Position numbers and translations under genes: made by a program
In this document: positions 21,611 through 34,381 of the stretch, piece after piece
Layout: each line of letters opens with the position of its first letter
How positions within the stretch are numbered: position 1 is the stretch's first letter
Assembly: GCA_963575745.1 (NCBI GenBank)
Contig: CAUYUJ010017822.1
Coordinates: 100,356-164,355, forward strand
Reading direction: 5' to 3'
DNA from: Prorocentrum cordatum
Lineage: Eukaryota; Sar; Dinophyceae; Prorocentrales; Prorocentraceae
Length of the DNA: 64,000 bases
The notes under the pieces: generated by a model
Told to the model about the DNA's origin: nothing
Seen by the model: only the letters and a program-made list of their open reading frames with translations
Database searches by the model: none

Positions 21611-22590
21611 TGACCCCGCCCTGTCGGGGGGACGGCCCCCGGCGGGTGTGCCCAGGCGCCCCCCCGTGCCGGGGCTCCCCCCCTCAGCACGGGACTCCCA
21701 GGCCCCTGGCTCGATGTGCCGCCCGCACGGGGGGCGGGCTCGGGGCGCGGGCCCCCTCGGGTCCGAGACCGCCCACCGCATGCACCGAGGGCGTGGCGGG
21801 CGGTGGCGTCGTGTGGCAGTCCCCTGGCCCGTGGCGCGTGCGCCTCGCCGTGTCGGCACCTGGTTGGTGACTTCTCGGCTGCGCGCGCGGGGATGCCGGT
21901 GGGAGGGCCAGCGCCCGACCACGGCAGGCCTGTGGGGTGAGTGCCCCAGACGGCCTCGACGACAAGTCCCCTCTACACGGCACATGTAGGACCCGAGGAC
22001 ACCTGTTTATCCTGTGTATCCGCCCCTCCACGTTTCCCCCCCCCCCTCCCGAATCTGAAAGCGTCAATCCTGGATCCTCCTCGATTCTCCTCGATCCCCG
22101 ATCCTCGTCGAGAAACCTCCCGGATCCTCGATGCTCGATCCTCACTCCCTCGATCCCTCCCCCCCCGCCCCCGCCCAGAAGAAGGCGCGCGGCGGTGCGC
22201 GGTCGCACCGGACCGCCACGCAGACAGCAGGTGCGCTGCTCGCTGCCTCGGCCGCCGCCTCTACTCCCTCCCCCTTTGGAAGTAACTCCTGGGAGGTCTT
22301 TGGAAGAACGGCTGGTGGGAGGCAGAAAAACCTACTGATACGATGAGCTCGTGTTGGCGACGCACGTCCGACCCGAACATGTCACACAATGACATTGTAG
22401 CATATCGTTGCCCAAGCGGTACGGCCAAACAACGCCCGCCACAGCGCTCAGACTCAATGGTGACGGAGCGCACGCTTCTTCCCTTTTGGGGCCGGTGCGC
22501 ACACAGTAAGAGTATGTCTGTGTGATGCCGAGCTAGAGGCTATGACATCATATTCGTATCTTGCACCTGTGTCCTGAGCTCCGACTTCAT
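21611..22590. other. No recognised gene
   Basis: GC-rich DNA. Positions 22,060-22,170 contain a short iteration of CTCGATCCCCGATCCTC words. Nothing else could be supported. Confidence 0.4.
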
Positions 22591-22915
22591 TGCGGCACGG
22601 CGCGGCACCGGCGAGCAAGCCCAGCTCCTCCTCGCCCCCCAGCCAGGGCACCGCGCCCCCCCTGCCCTCCTGCAGCCAGCCCAGCTCCTCCTCGCCCCCC
22701 AGACAGCGCGCCCCCTCCGCCCGGACCACTTCACCCGGGCACGGCACGGCTCCAGCACCAGCACCGAGCACCCTCCTTCCCCCCTCCCGCAGCCCAGCTC
22801 CCCCTCCTTGACACCGCAGCCAGCCCAGGTCCTTCTCGCCTTCCCTAGCCAGCGCGCTCCCTCCGCCACGACATCTTTATTCGGGCACGGCACGGCACCG
22901 GCACGGAGGTCCGTG
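22590..22915 (+). repeat. Degenerate tandem repeat (AGCCCAGCTCCTCCTCGCC)
   Basis: AGCCCAGCTCCTCCTCGCCC occurs at about 22,618 and 22,678, with degenerate versions near 22,793 and 22,823. GGGCACGGCACGGC occurs at about 22,736 and 22,875. It is an irregular array with no gene. The minus-strand frame reads EEELGW repeats only. Confidence 0.65.
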
Positions 22916-22926
22916 AAGACAACAAA

Positions 22927-22966
22927 CCCTACCCCCCTAATGAACACATTGGGGAGGGGGGTAGGG
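22927..22966. repeat. Perfect 12-bp C/G hairpin
   Basis: CCCTACCCCCCT at 22,927-22,938 pairs exactly with AGGGGGGTAGGG at 22,955-22,966 over a 16-base loop. The strand asymmetry (C runs against G runs) also permits G-quadruplex formation. Confidence 0.7.
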
Positions 22967-23057
22967 GGGTCCGCGGGGACACAAAAACCTGCCCCCCCTC
23001 CAAGCGGAGGTTGCTTTTTCGTTCAAGGGGGGGGGACCTGCCAGCCCCCCACTGCCC

Positions 23058-24550
23058 CCCCAGGGATGGCGAGGTCTGCTATGAATCCCCGTAGGATGTC
23101 GCTGTGCTGCCCCCCCGCCAGCAGCACTCAAAAGTTGCGACCTATTCGCAGATTGCAGCCCGCCCCATGAATGGCGATGTCTAATGTGCGTTTCCGTGGG
23201 CCCGCCCTGCGCTGAGCCCCCCCCCAGCATCCCTCGAACGCGGCGACACGTTCGCAGCTCGAAGCCCCCCAGGGACAGCGAGGTCTCATCTGGGTCCCCG
23301 TAGGCCCGCGTTGTTTCGCAGTTCGCAGGCCCCCAGGGATGGCGAGGTCTACTCTGAATCCCAGCACGGCGTTACTGCGCTGGGCCACCCAGCAGCCCTC
23401 CAGTGGAGACAGTTTCGCGGTTCGCATCACCTCCAGGGATGGCGAGCTCTAGTCTGAATCTGGTAAGGCCGTCGCTGGGCTGGGGCCCCCAACAGCCCTC
23501 GAAAGAGGTGACTGTTTCACAGTTCGCATCCCCCCAGGAATGGCGAGGTCAAATCTGAATCTGGTCAGGGCGTCACTGTGATCGGTCCCACAGCAACCCT
23601 TGCAAATGGAAACAGTTTCGCAGTTCGCAGCACCACAGGGATTGCGACTTCGAATATGAATATGGTTAGAGCGTCACTGCGCTGGGCACCCCAGCAGCCC
23701 TCGAAAATTGCGACAGTTCCGCAGTTCGGAGCCCCCAGATTGCGAGGCCTAATCTGAATCTGGTTAGGCCGTCACTGCGCTGGGTCCCCGAGCAGCCGTC
23801 AACAAAAGAAGGCGACAGCTTCGCAAGTCGCAGGCCCCCAGGGATGGCGAAGTCTAATCTGAATCCCAGTACGGCGTCACTGCGCTGGGCCACCCAGCAG
23901 CCCTCCAGTGGAGACAGTTTCGCGGTTCGCATCACCTCCAGGGATGGCGAGCTCTAATCTGAATATGGTAAGGCCGTCGCTTGGCTGCGCCCCGCAGCAG
24001 CCGCGAAAAGTGGCGACAGTTTCGCAGTTCGCAGCCCCCCAGGGCTGGCGAGGTCTGGTCTGAATCTGGTCAGGGCGTCGCTGTGCTGGGCCCTACAGAA
24101 GCCCTCGAACGTGACGACACTTTCGCATGTCGCAGCACCCCAGGGATGGCGAGGTCTAATCTGAATCTGGTTAGGGAGTCACTGTGCTGGGCCCCGCAGC
24201 AGCTCTCGAAAGTCGTGGCAGTTTTGCAGTTCACAGCCCCCCCCAGGGATGGCGAGGCCTAGTCTGAATATGCTTAGGCAGTCACTGTGCTTGGCCCCGC
24301 AGCAGCTCTCGAAAGTTGCGACAGTTTTGCAGTTCGCAGCTCCCCCAGGGATGGCGAGGTCTAGTCTGGATTAAGTTGGGGCGTCACTGTGCTGGGCTCC
24401 CCCACTAGCCCTCCAAAGTGGTCACAGCACCCCAGCGATGGCGAGGTCAAATCTGAATCTGCTTAGGGCGTCGCTGCGCTGGGCACTCCATATGCCCTTG
24501 AAAATAACAAAATGTTCGCAGTTCGCAGCCCCCTAGGCATGGCGAGGTGG
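23058..24550 (+). repeat. 101-bp satellite array with 505-bp higher-order repeat
   Basis: About 15 units. The CAGGGATGGCGAGGTCT landmark falls near 23,061, 23,167, 23,270, 23,334, 23,434, 23,535, 23,636, 23,736, 23,839, 23,939, 24,040, 24,141, 24,244, 24,346, 24,433 and 24,534. Units starting at 23,334 and 23,839 are much more alike than neighbours, sharing CCCAGCAGCCCTCCAGTGGA and GCGGTTCGCATCACCTCC. This indicates a five-unit (505-bp) higher-order block. No gene. Confidence 0.9.
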
Positions 24551-24883
24551 GAGACAGGTTGGAGGCAGGTAGGAGGAATGTAGGAGGCAGGAGGGATGAG
24601 AACAAGGGAGGAGGGAGGCGGGAGGAAGGAGGACGCGACCCGACGCTCTGCTCAAAGCAAGAACAAGCGCAACGGAGGGCTGAGAAAAATTGCAACGCCC
24701 AGATCTCAGGGTCTGCCTCACCCCGCGGTGTGGTCGCTGCGCAGTCTCGGTGCTCACGCACCCGTCCGCAAGAGCCACCGCCCCCACCGGCGGCGGTGGA
24801 CCAGAGCGGGCCCGTGCCGCGGGAGACGCGCTGCTGGGCCCGGCGCCGGCGCCCAGGAACTCGGTCAGGCCCTGGAGGCGGAA

Positions 24884-25070
24884 TGGGCAGGATCAGCCAA
24901 TTTCGGACCGAGAAATCGGATCAGATCGAAACCTCCGTCGGATCGGGCTGCAGCGGCACGGGGTCGGAATCGAATCGGCTGCGGCCGCGCCAGGATGCAC
25001 AACGGCGCCATGCAAGCATCGGACCGCATGGAATCGTCGGGGTACCGGAATCGAACTAGATCGGGCTAGC
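24884..25070. repeat. Dispersed repeat, partner of 1003-1200
   Basis: Same orientation as the first copy, sharing GATCAGCCAAT, ATCGGGCTGCA, ACAACGGCGCCAT and GATCGGGCTAGCC-like words. It lies between unassigned GC-rich DNA and a CCAAGAGGCCC patch. Confidence 0.6.
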
Positions 25071-25149
25071 CAAGAACGACGGATACAAGTGGACACTGGA
25101 GGGCGGGGGGGAGGAAAGGGAGAGATCTATATTCTCGGGATGGGGAGCT

Positions 25150-25632
25150 CCCCACGGCGTCAGACGGCCCAGGAACGCCCTAAGACGGCCAAAGAGGCCC
25201 CGAACAAACTCCCACAGGCCCCCAAGAGGCCGAAGGAGACCCCCGAGAGGCCTCCAAGTGGCTCCCAGGAAGCTCCCAGGAGATCCCAAGAGTGCCCTCA
25301 GAGGCCCCCAAGAGGTCTATACTCCTCCTCCTCCTCCTCCTCCTCCTCCTCCTCCTCCTCCTCCTCCTCCTCCTCCTCCTTCTCCTCCTCCTTCTCCTCC
25401 TCCCTCCTCCCTCCTCCCTCCTTCCTCCCTCCTCCCTCCTCTCCTCCCTCCTCCCTCCTCCCTCTCTCCCTCCTCCCTCCTCCCCCCCTCCTCCCCTCCT
25501 CTCCCTCCCCTCCTCCCTCTCCTCCCCTCCTCCCTCCTCCCTCCTCCCCCTCCCCCTCCTCCTCCTCCTCCTCCTCCTCCTCCTCCTCCTCCTCCGCCTC
25601 CTCCTCCTCCTCCTCCTCCTCCTCCTCCTCCG
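25150..25632. repeat. CCAAGAGGCCC patch then (CTC)n tract
   Basis: Positions 25,150-25,320 hold degenerate CCCAAGAGG units of the 7615 family. Positions 25,320-25,632 are a (CTC)n/(CCTCCCT)n polypyrimidine tract about 310 bp long. The only open frames are homopolymeric. Confidence 0.9.
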
Positions 25633-25739
25633 TGCCTTCTCCCGATAAATAACTTGTCCCTGTCGCACACCGCGGCCAGTTTTCAGGGCGGGCCGGGCGT
25701 TTCGCCTGAGATTTCCTCACCAGTTATGGCCCAGAAGCT

Positions 25740-26440
25740 TAAAAATTGTAAGAACTGCACGGATTGAGGGCGGATGGTTTTCAAAATGTGGCTCTCGCCT
25801 CAGCGCCGCGCACATTCGTCTTAACACAATGCAAGAGCTTCACGGATTGAGAGCGGGTCGATTTCAAAATGTTGCTCTCGCCTCAGCGCCGCGCACATTC
25901 GTTTTAAACATTTGTAAGAGCTTCACGAATTGAGGGCGGGTGGTGTTCAAATGTGGCTCTCGCCAGAGCGCCGCGCACATTCGCCCTGACAAACTGCAAG
26001 AGCTTCACTGATTGAGGGCGGGTTGTTTTCAAAATGTGGCTCTCGCCTTAGCGTTGCGCACATTCGTTTTTTAACATCTGCAAGAATTTCACGGATTCCC
26101 ATGACCAGCGTACAAGAAATGGCGTTTGATAAAAAATCAGGAGTACGAGGATGCAGGACTTACATTGGTTCGCGGTATTGAAGTCCCAGGAATGGCGTTC
26201 TGGCACGATTCAAAATCGTCAAGACGCAACAGTCAAGTTGATCCGATGCGTTGTAATCCGGAGAACAATGTTTTGGCACGCTTCAGGGTCTTCAAACGGT
26301 TGCCTTCCAACGAGGCAGTTCCCTCCGTGGAAATGAACCCTTGTAGGGGCATATGAATAGGGAGCTTGGAGGGAGGGTTTATTCCAACATCATTGATGAC
26401 TCTTGGGTTTACACTGGTCCCCCTCATCCTCCTCCGCATC
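25740..26440 (+). repeat. Satellite composite A-B-C, forward copy
   Basis: Block A is four 83-bp units (GGATTGA landmark at 25,761, 25,844, 25,927 and 26,009) with the core TCTCGCCTCAGCGCCGCGCA. Block B is units of about 72-76 bp with AAGTCCCAGGAATGGCGTTC and TGGCACG words (26,150-26,290). Block C is a single segment with TTATTCCAACATCATTGATG and CTTGGGTTTACACTGGTCC, then a CT-rich run. The same three blocks in the same order occur on the minus strand at 61,440-62,930. Confidence 0.85.
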
Positions 26441-26808
26441 CCTTTTCCTTCTTCTCCTCGTCGTCCTGTTTGATCCTCACGTGTTCCACGAAGGGTTTCA
26501 ACGACGGCTGGGGGAGCACATGGTCCGACAGATTGGCCAGGCTCTAGCCCAACTTTCGGCCACACAGGCGCTTCCAAAAAGGCAGAGAGCGGCGGTGATT
26601 CGCCGTAGGCGTCTTCGATAGCTTCCACAACCGTCGCTGCCATGGAGGGTCACCACTGAAAGAGTCGCCACTACCTGGAGGAAGCGCGTCTCAAACAACA
26701 GTCTGGAACCTTCCGACATTACCCAAATCGTCCAACAACCTCCTCGAGATTCGATCCTGGAACCTCGATTTCCAAGAGGAGCAAGGGACCTCCTAGTGGC
26801 AACCCCCC

Positions 26809-27033
26809 TTAGCGCTGTCCGAAAGCACTGAACGCTGTGACGTTTTGACATCCCCAGGGCTCCAGAGGTTTCCAGGCTTCGGAGGGTTCATGAGGGTTCG
26901 CCCAAACAGCTAGATGAACATCATATTGACATCTTAAAGCCCCTTGCGCGGACTGCAAGGCAACGCTGATCACCCACTCGCCGCCCATGTCAGAGTTGAT
27001 CAAGATGTCCGCTGCGCTGTGTGAGAAGAGCAA
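26809..27033 (-). CDS. Unidentified short ORF, 74 residues
   Basis: The minus frame reads a non-biased peptide with HSAADILINSDMGGEWV, SVALQSAQGALRCQYDVHLA and AVWANPHEPSEAWKPLEPW. Its composition is more protein-like than that of neighbouring frames. It may be one exon or an element fragment. No start context, partner exon or family is evident. Confidence 0.3.
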   Translation of the reverse strand: MLFSHSAADILINSDMGGEWVISVALQSAQGALRCQYDVHLAVWANPHEPSEAWKPLEPWGCQNVTAFSAFGQR

Positions 27034-27120
27034 GCACTTCGAGAGAGTGCCTGGAGGGCAAAGCTAGGGAGGGCCATCTCAGAGGGGGGGACACATCGAG
27101 CTTGAATCGGCGACACATCG

Positions 27121-27371
27121 CCGACAGATCGGCGATAGGCCCCCGATGGCGAAGCCGCACATTCCTGGGCTGGGTGGGCTATCGGGCCCCTATCGGCGCT
27201 CAGTGGGCGATCGGGAGTCGATGCGTTCCTCTAGTAAGGACACGCGGTAAGGATGCAAGGGCCTTGGACGCCCATGCCGAGGCTCTTCGAGCGGGGCTGG
27301 CCGTCAAAAGTGGCCGAGGATGGACCGAAGGTGACCGAAGAGGCAGGGATGCAATGGTACCCTTGGGAAAT
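27121..27371 (+). repeat. Two dispersed repeats joined head to tail
   Basis: 27,121-27,228 is the partner of 18,336-18,440, and 27,244-27,371 is the partner of 1900-2020. Only about 15 bases separate them. They are unlinked elsewhere in the window, so either one longer family was broken up or two families met here. Confidence 0.65.
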
Positions 27372-27804
27372 CGATCATCCCTGCTACCGACGTCGACTGC
27401 ATCGTGGCCCCTCAGGGGCGGCGGCGGGGGGGGGGCGCGGGCCTCGCAGTCCCCGCGTCTCAGGTGGCGCACAACGCACCTGCCGCCGTAAGGCGAGTCG
27501 CCCACCAGCTTCTCCAGGGTGCCTCTCCGGGCGCCGCTGCGGACGCTCTCGGGCGCCCGGCTCCTCCCCTTGCTCCTGCTGCTCCCTCCTGCTCAGGGCT
27601 CGAGCTGAACAGTGCTCTCCGCGTTCGCTCCGCTTTCGCTCTCCCTCGTGCTGCCCTCGTGCTGCCGCTGCTGCCATGGGGAGAGTCGAGGCGAACACGG
27701 CCCGCGAGGTCTCCGGAACGCGAGCCCTGCCCTGCTCCTCGTGGCGAGACGGGGGGGCTCGCGCTTCGCCCTCCACGCCCACCGACCACCTCCGCGAAGA
27801 ACAG

Positions 27805-27978
27805 GTTGGCGGCGCGCAGAGGGGGACAGGGCGAGGGAGGAAGGCTTCTTAGAAGCACCCCTGCTTCTTAGAAGGCGCGGGCCTTGTCTGTAAATGTAAG
27901 GCCCGCGGCTTCTAAGAAGCAGCCTCCTTCTAAGAAGCTTTCCCCCCTCCCCCTGCCCCCCTCTGCGCGCCGCCAAAC
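27805..27978. repeat. 174-bp palindromic foldback element, copy 2
   Basis: Symmetry centre at about 27,891. GTTGGCGGCGCGCAGAGGGG on the left is answered by CCCCTCTGCGCGCCGCCAAAC on the right. AGAAGGCGCGGGCCTT pairs with AAGGCCCGCGGCTTCT around a 12-base loop. CTTCTTAGAAG-type small palindromes lie inside each arm. The element is reversed relative to 21,441-21,610. Confidence 0.85.
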
Positions 27979-28429
27979 AGGGCAGGGTTGTCCAGCTCCA
28001 GCGAGTCCCGGCGTCGGCGCCCTCCAGGGCCCCTCGCGTCGTGAGGAGCGGGGGATCTTAGCTCCTTCGACCTTCGGGGGCCCTCGCCAGCGCGGGGCGG
28101 CTTGCGGCGCGAGGTCCTTGGGCTCCGACGGGCGGTCCGCACGGGGGGGGGGGGGACGGGTCCAATCCTGGCGGGCGGATGCCAGACTCCGAGCGGCTAC
28201 GCGCAAGAGTGACCCTATAGGCGACAGTGACCTTTGGTGCGCGGCTGAACGGGGGACGCGTCGTGGACAAACCAGGGCGCGCAAGCCGCTGCTACCGCTT
28301 CGCGTTCAGCGATCGGGGGGCCCTATGGGGCCCGCACCAAAGGTAACTCTGTCGAAAGGTCACTCACTCTCTCTTCTATTCGATCAGAGCAGCAGCCCAA
28401 ACTCCTGACGCACCGATCCCCGGCCCCCT

Positions 28430-28640
28430 GGCATGATATCCCTTCCCCCTTGCAGCAGAGTACCCTCCCCTGCCCAGGGAGGGGGTTGCCCTTCCCCCAT
28501 ATCCCTTCCCTTTGGGTCTGGACCCTCCCGCCGTGAGGCGTCAGAGCGTCCAAGATGGCCCCCGTGGCTCCCAGGATGGCCCAGGACACCCGAGGACGGC
28601 AGCTCCAAGATGGCCGCGGCGAGGGCGGCCGGAGCGGCCA
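28430..28640 (+). repeat. Partial copy of the 7196/33,437 composite
   Basis: TACCCTCCCCTGCCCAGGGA, CCCTTTGGGTCTGGACC and GCGTCAGAGCGTCCAAGATG align with 33,490-33,595 (TAGAGCGTCCAAAACGGCC there). The AAAATCATTGATTTTAC motif is missing. It is diverged and truncated. Confidence 0.5.
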
Positions 28641-29514
28641 GGAGGGGCGGCGGGGGGTGGCGGCCCGAGAGCACGAGGATCAGCTTGGTGTCGTAGTCGC
28701 CGCCGCGGCACACGAACTCGCCCTGGTCGACCGCCTGGGCGGGCGGCGGCGGGGGACCGCCACGGGGGAAAGAAGGGCGCCTAACTTCGCGCGTCGCGCC
28801 GCGCGAAGCGCGAAGCGCGAATAGCTTCGCACTCCCGCGCCGCCCCCCGAAGGAGAAGAGGAGGATGAGGCATCGGAGCCGAACCGCGAAGCGCGAAAAG
28901 CGCAAGCAACTTCGCGCCCTCGAGGGCGCCCTTGCGGAAACGGGTCCCGAGGGAGACCGGTTCTGAGGCTGTTCGCTGTCTTCGGGCCCTCGGGGCCATC
29001 CACGGGCCCCGGGACCGTCAGAAGACGACTCGGGATGAAGATCTCGTCCTGCTGGAAGGCTCCAGGGTCCAGGACCCGTTTCCCTCGGGACCCGTGTCCC
29101 CCAAGCCAAGGTCAGGAGGGGAAAAAACGCACAGACGCAATTAATCGTCGATTCCCCGGAAAATATTGGAAAAAATGGGAAGTGGAAAGGAAGACAAAAA
29201 CCTAGAAAATATAAGAAAATATAAGGGAATTCTTTTATTTGTGTGTATGTATTTCTGTCTCAGGGCCCCTTCAAAAGGGGGGGCGGGCGGACGGTTGGCC
29301 AGGGTGGGTCGGTGAGCATCGTCGCTCCAGATTTCACCACAAAATGGGGCTGCTCTGATTGGGGGAGGGGGGAGGGGCTGGTTTGAACTGTCTCGGAGGG
29401 TTCCAGGGGGGTCTGGGCAAAAGGCCGCCCTTTCATGGCTGGTATGGGTGGTTGTCAAGAATTGCTCGTCTGGGGGGGTTGTGACCCCCTCCCTTTTATT
29501 ACGAAATGTGGCGT
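28641..29514. other. No recognised gene
   Basis: GC-rich sequence with CGCGAAGCGCGAAG iterations at 28,795-28,910, then an AT-rich island (29,140-29,235). No domain or partner repeat. Confidence 0.4.
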
Positions 29515-29690
29515 ACACCGATCTCTATACCCACTGGCGTGGCCTTGGCCGCACTGGCCGAATTACCCACCTCGGTGGGAACGATATGCTTGTTCCCTCG
29601 GGTCTCGCGGTGCCTATCCCCACCGAGGAGGGTGGGCTGGTGGGGCTGGAACCATGGCCCAGCGGGGATGGGGATATGTTAGGTGATGCT
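29515..29690 (+). repeat. Dispersed repeat, partner of 18,625-18,780
   Basis: Shares CACTGGCCGAATTACCC, TCCCTCGGGTCTCGCGGTG and CTATCCCCACC-type words with the first copy. An internal stem is possible: CACCTCGGTGGG at 29,568 and CCCACCGAGGAGGGTGGG near 29,618. Confidence 0.55.
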
Positions 29691-29699
29691 GAGTGAGCG

Positions 29700-30340
29700 T
29701 ACCATGTCCCGAGGCATGGGCGCGGCGAGCGAGGGGTGGGGGGAGGGAGCGCCTCGAGGGAAGAAGAGGGGCCATGAAATCGGGTAGATGTCGTTGCCCA
29801 AGCCATGATACCCACACGCCCCAAGCCTTCCAGCCTTCTCCCCCCTCAGGACACAACCCGTGGAATAACTAAAACGTAAGCAGCATCAAGACACTCAAGC
29901 TGGATCGGCTCGGCTTAACCCCTAGATTAAGCTGGCCTGAGCCGGATCAAGCTGGATCGTACGGAGGCATACGGCAAATGTGCAGAACTAGACACAGGGA
30001 TATACCAGCGCCGATGCTGAGTGTAACCTCCCAGGAGTTGCACCCTACAACCCTCTCCAGGACGCCCCTGGGACAGGGAGCCCAAGAAGGAGGTACGCGC
30101 CAGGTCACGTAATGCGGATATCCCCTCCCCAGATTCGCGAGGCCGCCTCCGGGGACAACGGGGACAACGGACTGGCCACGGATGTGGGATCCGGGAGAGC
30201 AACCGTATATAGGACCCTGACGACCAAGCTGTTCAGGGAACTGTGAAATACTGTAGATAATCTATCTGGGCCCGGGAGGAGAAGGCGAAAAATCCTGAGC
30301 AAGGTGGACACATGGGCAAAAGAGAAGCTTGAAACTTGCC
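29700..30340. other. No recognised gene
   Basis: Non-repetitive sequence. It contains a few repeated GCTGGATC and AAGCTGG words at 29,895-29,955 and nothing else assignable. Confidence 0.4.
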
Positions 30341-30485
30341 CTCGTCGTCGTCATCGCCGTCGTCGTCGTCGTCGTCGTCGTCTCCTCCTCCTCCTCCTCC
30401 TCCTCCTCCTCCTCCTCCTCCCTCCTCCTCCTCCTCCTCCTCCTCTTCCTCCTCCTCCTCCTCCTCCTCCTCCTCCTCCTCCTCC

Positions 30486-30519
<34 letters not shown>

Positions 30520-30522
30520 CTT
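30341..30522. repeat. (CGT)n-(CTC)n-(ATC)n compound microsatellite
   Basis: Three trinucleotide motifs in series: CGTCGTC, then CTCCTCC, then ATCATCATC. All frames are homopolymeric (Ser, Leu, Pro, Val, Asp or Glu). Confidence 0.95.
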
Positions 30523-31028
30523 CCCGTTCCTTCTCGATTGGGCGGCGACACGGCACCGGCAGCAGCTTCTTCGAAACTCTTTCGCGGACATCCGATCCGA
30601 TCCGATCCCGTTCCTCCTTCCCCCCCTTCCCTCTCCCTCCCCCTGCCCCCTCTGTTCGCCTCTGGACTGCCACCGCCACAGACACCGCCACGACTTTTGC
30701 CGCCACTGCTGCCGCGGCCTCCTGCTGCAGCTGTCCAGGCTCGACCATCAACAGGCGAGGGCGGAACAACTGGAGGGGCACCAGGGAAGGAGGAGCTCGG
30801 CCGCATAGAGACAGCGCGGCTCCTCCAGGCACTCGAAGCACCGTCGCCGCTGCCGCCGCCGCTGCCGCTGCCGCCGCTGCCGCCCGCTGCCCGCCCGCTG
30901 CCCGCGAGCCCGCGGCCTCCCTAACATCCGCCGGTCTGACTTTTCAATCCGCGACCCTAGAAATCCGTTCCCCTGGTGAGGAACTTTCTGTCCCGGATCC
31001 GTATTTGTGATGTTCCGGGGCCCAACGC

Positions 31029-32575
<1,547 letters not shown>

Positions 32576-32639
32576 CCCACATCCTGAGTGCAGTTTTTGC
32601 TTTCTCAGGACACCCTCCGCGCAGGATATCCACCTCACC

Positions 32640-32830
32640 CCCTCTCTCTCTCTCACTCTCCCTCTCCTCATCATAATCATCATCAGCAGCAACATCACCA
32701 TCACCACCACCATCATCATCATCGCACTCATCACCACTCATCATCATCATCCCCATCATCACTCACCCACCCACCCACCCACCCACCCACCCACTCACTC
32801 ACTCATTCACTCACTCACTCATCACCGTCA
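32640..32830. repeat. (TC)n, (CATCAC)n and (CACC)n/(CTCA)n tracts
   Basis: Serial short microsatellites: CTCTCTC, CATCATCACCA, ACCCACCCACCC and CACTCACTCACT, each 20-60 bp. Confidence 0.9.
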
Positions 32831-32847
32831 CTCGCTTATGTCACCCG

Positions 32848-33436
32848 AGGAAGTCTCAGGCGGGAGTCCCTTCCCTATGGGTCCCGCACTTCATGTTGGT
32901 AATCCGAGCGGGTCATCGGCAACCTGCAACTGTCGTCACGTTTGGCCTCCTCGGGACTGAATTTGGAGGAAGTATCACGCGGGAGCCTCGTCTGTGAGTG
33001 AATTGTCAGGAAGTCTCAGGCGGGGGCCCCCTCCATATGGGTCCCGCACTTCATGTTGGTAATCCGTGCGGGTCATCGGCAACCTGTAACTGTCGCTACT
33101 TTTGGGTTCCGCAGGCCTGAATTTGGAAGAAGTATCAAACGGGAGAATCGTATGTGAGCGAATTGTGAAGATGTCTCAGGCGGGAGCCCCCTCCCTATGG
33201 GTCCCGCACTTCATTTTGGTAATCAAAACGGGTCATCGGCAACCTGTAACTGTCGCCACTTTTGGGTTCCGCAGGCCTGAATTTGGAGGACGTATCAAGC
33301 GGGAGCCTCGTCTGTGAGTGAACTGTGAGGAAATCTCAAGCGGGAGCCCCCTCCCTATGGGTCCCGCGCTTCATTTTGGTAATCCGAGAGGGTCATCGGC
33401 AACCTGTAACTGTCGTCATTTTTGGGCTCCCCAGGC
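32848..33436 (+). repeat. 160-bp satellite array, 3.7 units
   Basis: The AGGAAGTCTCAGGCGGGAG landmark recurs at 32,848, 33,008, 33,168 and 33,328, exactly 160 bases apart. Each unit also has CTATGGGTCCCGC-CTTCAT, CGGGTCATCGGCAACCTG and TGAATTTGGA. A further unit sits at 34,382-34,509 and inverted units at 54,440-54,905. The first 20 bases are shared with the 41-bp array of 4885-5394. Confidence 0.95.
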
Positions 33437-33965
33437 TTGAATCCCACCAGCCCTCTGGGCGTCGGTCGTTTAAGGCGTTTCCTCTTCCACCCCTCCCTCT
33501 TCCCCGTCGGGGAGGGGTTTACCCATCCCCCTACCCCCTCCCCTGGACCTGGACGGGGGGCGCCGCAAGGAGTTAGAGCGTCCAAAACGGCCTCGGCGAG
33601 GAAGCCAAAATCATTGATGTTACTATGGTTTTGGCCCCATTTTGGCCTCCTGGGGGGGGACCGTAATTGAGGGACCCCCCTTCGTTGACCGATCTCCCCC
33701 AATATGGCCCCAAGAAGCGCCCAGAGGGGCCCCAAGAGGTCCCAAGATGGCCCCAAAATGGCCCCACGAGGCCCCCAAGAGGCCCCCAGGAGGCCCCCAA
33801 GAAGACCCTAAGCGGCCCCAAGAGGCCCCCCCGAGGCACCTAAGGCCCCGAAGAGCCTCCCAGGATCGCCAAGAGACCCCCAAAACGCCCCAAGAGACCA
33901 CCAAGAATCGCCCAAGAGATACTCCAAGAGGCTCCGAGAAGCATCCAAGAGACCTCTGGCCCTTG
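33437..33965 (+). repeat. Composite dispersed repeat, copy 2
   Basis: Partner of 7196-7825: AATCCCACCAGCCCTCTGGG, TCGGGGAGGGGTTTACCC, the AAAATCATTGATGTTACTA motif at 33,606, then CCAAGAGGCCC units to 33,965. It follows the 160-bp array without a spacer. At 7196 the same family follows an AAC-element instead. Confidence 0.8.
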
Positions 33966-34019
33966 CGTTTGCCCTCCTCCTATTCCTGTTCCCCCTTCCT
34001 GTTCCTACTCCTCTTCTTC

Positions 34020-34105
34020 CTCCTCCTCCTCGTCCTCGTCCTCCCCCTCCTCCTCCTCCTCCTCCTCCTCCTCCTCCTCCTCCTCCTCCGCCTCCTCCTC
34101 ATCCT
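34020..34105. repeat. (CTC)n tract
   Basis: CTCCTCCTC run between the composite repeat and unassigned DNA (34,105-34,380). The latter contains GGGGATACGCGAAGCG, also seen near 8400. Confidence 0.8.
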
Positions 34106-34381
34106 GTTCACCCTCCTTCTTCCCACTCCCTCATCCATCCATCTATCCACCTCCTCCTTCTCCTCCCCATTCCTTTGCACGGTTCGGCCGTCCTCCTCTT
34201 TGCTGCCGCACTTCCCTGATCACGTCAACTCTCCTGGACATCGTTTCTGGATGGGTTTGTGGGGATATTTTTTCAGCGGCCGCGGGCGAGCGCGCCGCCG
34301 GCGAGTCCAGTCTAAGCGGGGCACGCAGCGACGAATTCAACTAAAGCAGCGCTGGCTGGTGGGGATACGCGAAGCGTCTAG

